Source: Ectocarpus siliculosus (Eukaryota; Sar; Phaeophyceae; Ectocarpales; Ectocarpaceae). From it: a stretch of DNA of 64,000 nucleotides. The stretch is from contig FN649728.1 in assembly GCA_000310025.1 (NCBI GenBank), positions 5,626,761 to 5,690,760 on the forward strand. Reading direction: 5' to 3'. The notes beneath the pieces were generated by a model. That model was not told the DNA's origin, did not search any database, and saw nothing but the letters and a program-made list of their open reading frames with translations. The position numbers were made by a program, and so were the translations under genes. Positions 58,510-64,000 of the stretch are shown piece after piece. Position 1 is the stretch's first letter. Each line of letters begins with the position of its first letter.

Positions 58510-61500
58510 GCCCAAGCTTAAGCTCCGGGCCACGAACGAGTATGGAGAGTACGACAAGGTGTGAATACATATCGAGGCAGTTATAGCTCTTGCGTATCTG
58601 TTAATACAGACTACTGTAGTATAGATGCCTGTATATCGCAAACATCAAGGCCACCCGCCGCTTCCCGCCCGCGCGTCCTGCACGTAAATAGTCGAAATTA
58701 TTAATTTATTTTGCCGTTCGTTCCCCCCCCGCTGCTGACGGACCGCCACCCAGGCTTCACTCAAGATGTACGGGCTGGACATGGTGATCGAGCCGTTCCG
58801 CTCGACCACCGTCACCGCCGAGGGGATGCTAATAGATTCACCCGCACACATGTGAGCGAGGCGTTCGTCGCCGAAAGCGTCCACGGTCAATACCACCCCC
58901 ACCCCGCGCTTCGAAGGGATTCCGACTTCTACGCCCACTCTCGGGTACGGGCTTCCCTCCCGCAGGGTACGAAGCTGACTGCACAGCTACGTGTGCCCGA
59001 ACTACGTAGGCCGCGTTCATTAATCACATGGGTGACTGTGGCTCGATACGCGAAACTTCGGCGTGGCTTCTTTCAGGCTCCAGGTGTGCTGAGGTGGAGG
59101 AGAGGACATGACGAAGAAATTTCGGGTGGGACCACAGGCGGGAGCTGGAGGCTTCACCCGAACACCCGACACTTTCATCAAATGATCCTAGGCCAAGAGA
59201 AAAAATACAACACAAAGATAGATGAGGTGTCACAGCAGTGAATGAGATCGATTTTCACGCTGTGGGGACTCCCACGCCCAGTGCTTCTCGAAGAAGGCAA
59301 CAGCCCCATGCCCTAGGGTTTGGGTTTGTTAAGTCTGCCTTCCGACCCTGGAGTCCGCTAGACCAACCAACATCAGCAGATTCTGCACTTTGCCTTGGGT
59401 AGAATTTGTAGTCGGGTTTGGTCTGGAGCCATATTCTCTGTTGAACCGAGTCTTGACTTGATTCTTCCAAGCGGAATCCCCCACCCCCAGCCTCCAAAAC
59501 ATAGTAAATGATGGCCCAGCAGTCCGTGCGAAGCCAGTCCGTTCTCGCGACACGTCAACTGTTGGTTCTGAACGAATGCCGGTTCTGAAAGAATGCCACT
59601 CTAGCTTCCCAACTCCACTGAAGATGTTGTGTGAACTGCGACGGAAGATGTCAACGTCAACTCCCACTGAACGCAACAATATATCCGTTGGTGTGGGATA
59701 TTGCGGGCTGCTGAGGTCCACGCGTCCAGACGGGGGACGAAAATAGACCCCTTCATTATTTCCCCGTCAAGCCAGAGCCGGGGGGAGAGGGGCACGAAAT
59801 CGACCCGAAACGGCTAAGCAGACCGTTGATTTGATGGGCGATGTTCTTATCCCGCCCCGCGGAACGCATACAGAAAATGGGGTCCGTCGACAACGTATTT
59901 AGTTGTAGTCGCCACCGCCGGGTGCGGTCTGCACGGTAGGTACCAGAGGGCGTAGTCTAGGATCCTCGGCCGAGCCGTGTGTTCATGACCCAACCTTCAT
60001 CCTTCTCGTGCGAATCTGTTTTCTCAACGGCAGTTTTCTTTGCGGCGGGCTGGGCCCCCACTGCCGTATTACCGTGCTAGATCAGGCGGCGGCGGAGCGT
60101 TACACGATCCGTACCTTGTTTTGTTATTTTTTGCAGGTACGTGTGGCGGTTGCGGTACGCGGACCAGGAGGGGGCCCCGCAAAATAGCGGCACCGCGGGA
60201 GATGCCTGGAACTGCACCACCGGAAAGCCCCAGGTGAGTGTTCGCAAGTGCCGCGGGCCCGAGATGTTGGCGGTCGCACGATTCAATAGCAGCTGAGACT
60301 GGCGGCCGGCGCCGCGTGAACCACTAGCCCTAGAATCCAAATACTGGTGGCAATTACTCGAGGGGGGCGACAAACTGCGCAGAGTACGCGGGCAGGATCA
60401 CCGCTGAGCTCACCGACGAGGCCACCTTCCCGGAGGTTCACGACGGGAGCAACAGCGATCAGAAGAATTCACTCACACGTAATTATTTTTTTTCTTGGTA
60501 TGTGAACCTCCACTTGTTGTGTGGCAACAGCATACCATGGTAGAGAGAGAGATACCGCCACCGCAATAAATGCCACTTTTTTCATCATTGTCAGGTCACT
60601 GTAGAGCTAGAAAGACCGGGCACGGCCTACTTCCTGTCCGTGGAGAGCGTTGACGAGAACGGAAGGGTCATCACTGAAGGGAATAGCAAGGTATCGTGTA
60701 AATACGTCAGGTGAGAGAGAGATGGGGGACAGGTGAGACAGAGACAGAGACGGACAGAGAGACCTACATGAAGACAGAGAAGGGGGGGGCGAGAGAGAGA
60801 GCGAGCGAGAGAGAACGCTAATTCGGCGTAGCAGCTGCCGCCATGGGAGAGGCTGTTGGGTCGTTTTGGGCGATTCATTGGGGTGGGAATGTATTCCGAA
60901 ACGTCGGTATCGACGTCGACATATCCATCCGTGAGGGGTCTAGGTAGCCCGACCGGCTTTCGCGGGCACCCTTAGAGAAATAGCCCCAAGGTCTGACCTT
61001 GGGACGTTCTTGATGCCGGCACGCCCGTTTCGCAGGGCTGCGTGACATGTCCACGCTCTCGGCCGACACGGACAAACGAATGGCAAGGACAAGCCGCTTG
61101 GCGTTGTAGAATAGAAGGACGAGGAACAGCACAAATGAAAGCCCCCCCCGGTAACCTGCCTTTTGGGCTCTGTGAGCACGTCAGAGATCGCACCCCAGCT
61201 CTCTACGCAACAACTCGCTCTCAACAACACTCTCCCTATTCTTACGCTTGTCCTCTCTTTCTCTCGGACACGCTTTTGTATTTTCTTGCGTCTCACGGGC
61301 GCCGCATTGCTTCTTCGGCGACCGCGACGGCGGCGGCGGTGGCCTCTTATTCTCTGGCAACTAGGCGTGAGATCCGCGACCTGACGGATAGGGACAGGGA
61401 AGCGTTTCTCGACGCCATGCTCATCTGGTACACCCTCCCGACCGACGTGGGCAAGGACAGATATGGTCCGAGCTTCAGCAACTACCAAGTCATCACCGCC

Positions 61501-63535
61501 TATCACAACGCCGACGTGAGAACTTTCTTGTTGTTTGTTGGTATGTGTTTCCGAGCCGGTCCACAAACCACCAATGAAGGGGCTTTTGGGTGTACGGCAC
61601 GATCTTTTTTTGTTTTCATTCCACGTGGATATTCCGAGGTGACGATTTTCTCCTCTCGCATTTGTCTATCTTTGGGGCTGCTGCACGGCATTTTTTGGCT
61701 TCTGCGTTTTGTTTCCAACGCGCGCCACGGGGTCCTCATTGATGCGATACTCCCGCGGGTGGGCGGCGGGGGGGTGTCAAGCGGGCTTTCGATTCCAGAA
61801 CGTGTCCAACACCTCTGAACGCCTATCGACGATGCCTTGTGCCTGACCAAGGTGGACATGTCTGAAGGCTAAGGATTCGAACGAATCTTGTCCCTAACGC
61901 ACTCTTTTCCAAACATTCTTCCTTCTCAGGTCGAGAACTTCTGCTATCACATCGGGCTGCAGTTCTTGACAAGCCACGCGGCCTTCGACCTCACCATGGA
62001 GCGCTACCTTCAGATGATCGACCCCAGCGTTTCGCTTCCGATGTGGGATTTCATGATCGACTCCGCGTCCTTGGGGCACGAGTGAGTGATGCAACTTCGC
62101 AGGGTTCACGAACCAGAAAAGAGACTCCAGGATCGAACTATTAATAGCAACCGAATTCATATTGCCACCTATACATTCTTGCGATAAACCTGTGTTTGAA
62201 CACATCCCCGAGCAACGACCACCAGTAAAATCTTTCTTCTGTGGGCGACACCAGCAGCAAGTGATGGCTTTTGGAACAGTTTCTTCTTTTTCGTTCTCGC
62301 GATAACACTTCAGGAGAAGCTCCTTTTGCCCAAAGAAGAAGGCGAAGAGAAAAAAAAACTCCCCTGGCACCTTCCTTCTATGTGATCCCGGCTGGTGGTG
62401 CGCCCAGAAAAATGCACCGAAAGGTAACAAAAAACGACTGGCGCCCAGAAAAAAAAATGGAATGAGAAAAAACAACATGACTGTGTTGCTCCCGTACAGG
62501 TGGTACAACAGCGTCGTCTTCGACAATGACTGGTTCGGCTCCGCTTTCGGATCCCAGGAGAACGGCTACGCGATCCCCGAGAGCCGCTTCGGCAACGTCT
62601 CCACGATTTACGACCCGGACGGGACGCTGGTGGACAGCAGGATAAGCTCTTACCACAACGCCTACGGCTACGTGACCTCGGCCTTCAACTACCAGGTACG
62701 GATTGGTTGGTCGTTGCTCCCCTTCGGGGCGAATTTTCCTATGGGAGGCGGAGAGAGGGAGAGGTGGAGAGAGAGAGAGATACAGAGAGAGGAAGAGAGA
62801 GATAGAAACATAATGTTCTCAACAAGAAAGCACACATGTTGTTTTTGGTTTCGGCACACGCGGGCGTCGGGTTTCCGACATTATCGATATGAAATCCGTG
62901 TGCCAACATTGACAACGGGCCTACCTAGTGTCGCTTGTCCATTTGTTTTTGCCCGTTTTCTGTCTGACGCAGTATATGGTAGAATATGAGCAGATCGCCC
63001 CCACACGTCACATCCCTGGTCACATCTTACAAGGGGGGGGCGTCAAAGTGTTGGGTGTGTTTGTGTGTTTTCGTTCTAGTGCCAGTCTCGGAGTATCTTT
63101 GACGTATCATCGTCGGTCACCAGGAGCACAAAGGAGAATGCAGTGCTTTGTGTGTCCCGCCCCCCCCTCTCCGGTGCCTTCCTCCCATGTTTGATGCGAT
63201 GAGGGCTCTGGATGCGGGTGAAGGGTGGGGCATTTTACCCCGTGATCGGACGGTGAACCTCACCGACCATCTCCGGCCTCTCGCCCCTGACTCTGACCTG
63301 TGCCACTATTATACCAGCGCCTGGTCACAAAGAACGAAATGTGCATACCCACAGGCGCGACCCCCCCGCAAACCAACCCAACCGCTCGTTGCAGGATCTC
63401 CCGAGAATGTCCCGCACCAGCTCGTTCTGCGGCGTGCCTTCGCACGCGGTTCTCTCGACGGCCGAGACGTTCGTGGACTGCTTCGACGGCGGTTACACCA
63501 CGCTGTCTGGCTGGGAGTCCTGCATGGAGACCATG
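58496..63535 (+). CDS. Tyrosinase-like copper protein, partial
   Basis: Exons: about 58496-58558, 58754-58851, 60137-60233, 60595-60710, 61365-61515, 61930-62081, 62500-62695, 63395-63535. All internal phases agree and give 338 codons. An N-terminal beta-type region (YVWRLRYADQE, VTVELERPGTAYFLSVE) precedes the tyrosinase central domain, which opens YVRREIRDLTDRDREAFLDAM. Candidate copper-A histidines are in AYHN (about 172), FCYHIGLQFL (about 182) and SHAAF (about 191), with the typical E..LQ and SLPMWDF after them. The copper-B half is beyond the right edge or unresolved after 63536. Family members oxidise phenols; a role in algal phenolic metabolism is inference. The start is uncertain because of the tandem duplication, and a signal peptide is not seen. 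Confidence 0.85.
60780..60883 (-). repeat. Dispersed repeat with (CT)n, inverted copy
   Basis: On the minus strand it reads AATCGCCC, CAACAGCCTCTCCCAT, CAGCTGCTAC and TTAGCGTTCTCTCTCG, matching the copy at 53681-53870. It lies in the tyrosinase intron 60711-61364, next to further GA-rich sequence. Confidence 0.65.
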
Positions 63536-64000
63536 GTACGTACGTACATGTCTTCTCTTCTCTCGCTCTCTGTCTCTCTCTCTCGTTAGCACGGACGTCC
63601 GTTTTTTCCGCAAGTGCCGTCACCCCCCTCTCTCTCCCTCTGGCTAGCACCCTGTTACCGCAGTTGTTGCACGTTTTGCTTCGTCGAAACGCGGGGAACG
63701 TCACATTGCACAAGGACGGCGATCTCAGCCGCGCCATTTTCTTCGAGTGCGTGTCCCCGCCTGCAATGCTCCACCCTTGCGTTGTTGTTGCCAAGACGGT
63801 TTCATGGCAGGTCGCCTGCCACAGGCAGCGCTGGCCGGGCCTGCTACTGCGTCACAGTTGAGATGATTAGATCATAATAATGATAAGCTCAGATCTTCCC
63901 GGAGAAGAAGAAACTGGGGTCAAGAAACATACCACACCGGTGGATCATTCACTGCATCATCACACGTTATGCGGTACTCGTCTCATGCCGTGGTCATCCC
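63536..64000 (+). other. Tyrosinase intron and unresolved right edge
   Basis: Begins with the donor GTACGTACG of exon 63395-63535. A frame after a weak acceptor near 63662 (LLHVLLRRNAG) is open to 63858 but does not look like the expected copper-B motif. The gene very likely continues past 64000. Confidence 0.4.

Noticed and set aside
59329-59721. Minus-strand ORF of 130 codons in a tyrosinase intron
   Set aside because: No recognised family, no splice context and antisense to an intron; considered chance or transposon debris.
60388-60473. Extra tyrosinase exon (EYAGRITAELTDEATF frame)
   Set aside because: Exons 60137-60233 and 60595-60710 already join in phase to a family-typical sequence, the donor GTAATT is weak, and including the segment in this frame breaks the phase.

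Overview
The window looks like nuclear DNA of a brown alga, most likely Ectocarpus or a close relative. The evidence is: small exons (about 40-200 bp) in long G/T-rich introns with GTGAG donors; TTAGGG repeats; (GTT)n, (CAG)n, (GA)n and poly-G/C tracts everywhere; an ankyrin-type repeat with the GCPW signature common in Ectocarpus; a tyrosinase of the stramenopile type; and an RGS-kinase fusion. There is no sign of prokaryotic gene organisation. Two assembly gaps (15194-15302 and 34683-35173) both resume at poly-G.

Layout. (1) 799-7542, + strand: the C-terminal 351 residues of a TBCC-domain protein of the TBCCD1 family (the Ectocarpus homologue is DISTAG), in eight phase-consistent exons. (2) 7543-12430: intergenic, a possible minus-strand terminal exon and unrecognised sequence. 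(3) 12431-26957, + strand: sixteen phase-consistent exons giving 614 residues of a G-protein-coupled-receptor-kinase-like protein, with an RGS domain followed by an AGC kinase; its N-terminus was not found. (4) 26958-36434: non-genic, dominated at 31.76-32.34 kb by an array of short palindromes with a 97-bp tandem unit. (5) 36435-39729, + strand: a coiled-coil plus ankyrin-like gene, partly resolved. (6) 39967-44816, - strand: a decayed Ty3/gypsy retrotransposon with one candidate LTR, bordered on both sides by CAA microsatellite. (7) 44.8-58.4 kb: repeat-rich DNA with tRNA-derived SINE copies, a 449-bp inverted-repeat element, several arrays each built from its own 7-8-bp motif, and one candidate first exon of a type II membrane protein (47154-47513). 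(8) 58496-63535, + strand: eight exons of a tyrosinase-like copper protein that runs off the right edge.

The four main genes do not form a pathway and are unlikely to be co-regulated beyond ordinary neighbourhood. Two have clear cell-biological roles: TBCCD1/DISTAG in centrosome and cytoskeleton organisation, and a GRK-like kinase that could act in heterotrimeric G-protein signalling. The most unusual content is non-coding: the palindrome array, the different short-motif arrays, a near-perfect 74-bp intronic hairpin, and a SINE family with a common 3' end. All exon limits come from reading frames, splice dinucleotides and phase agreement only; no transcript or database evidence was used.
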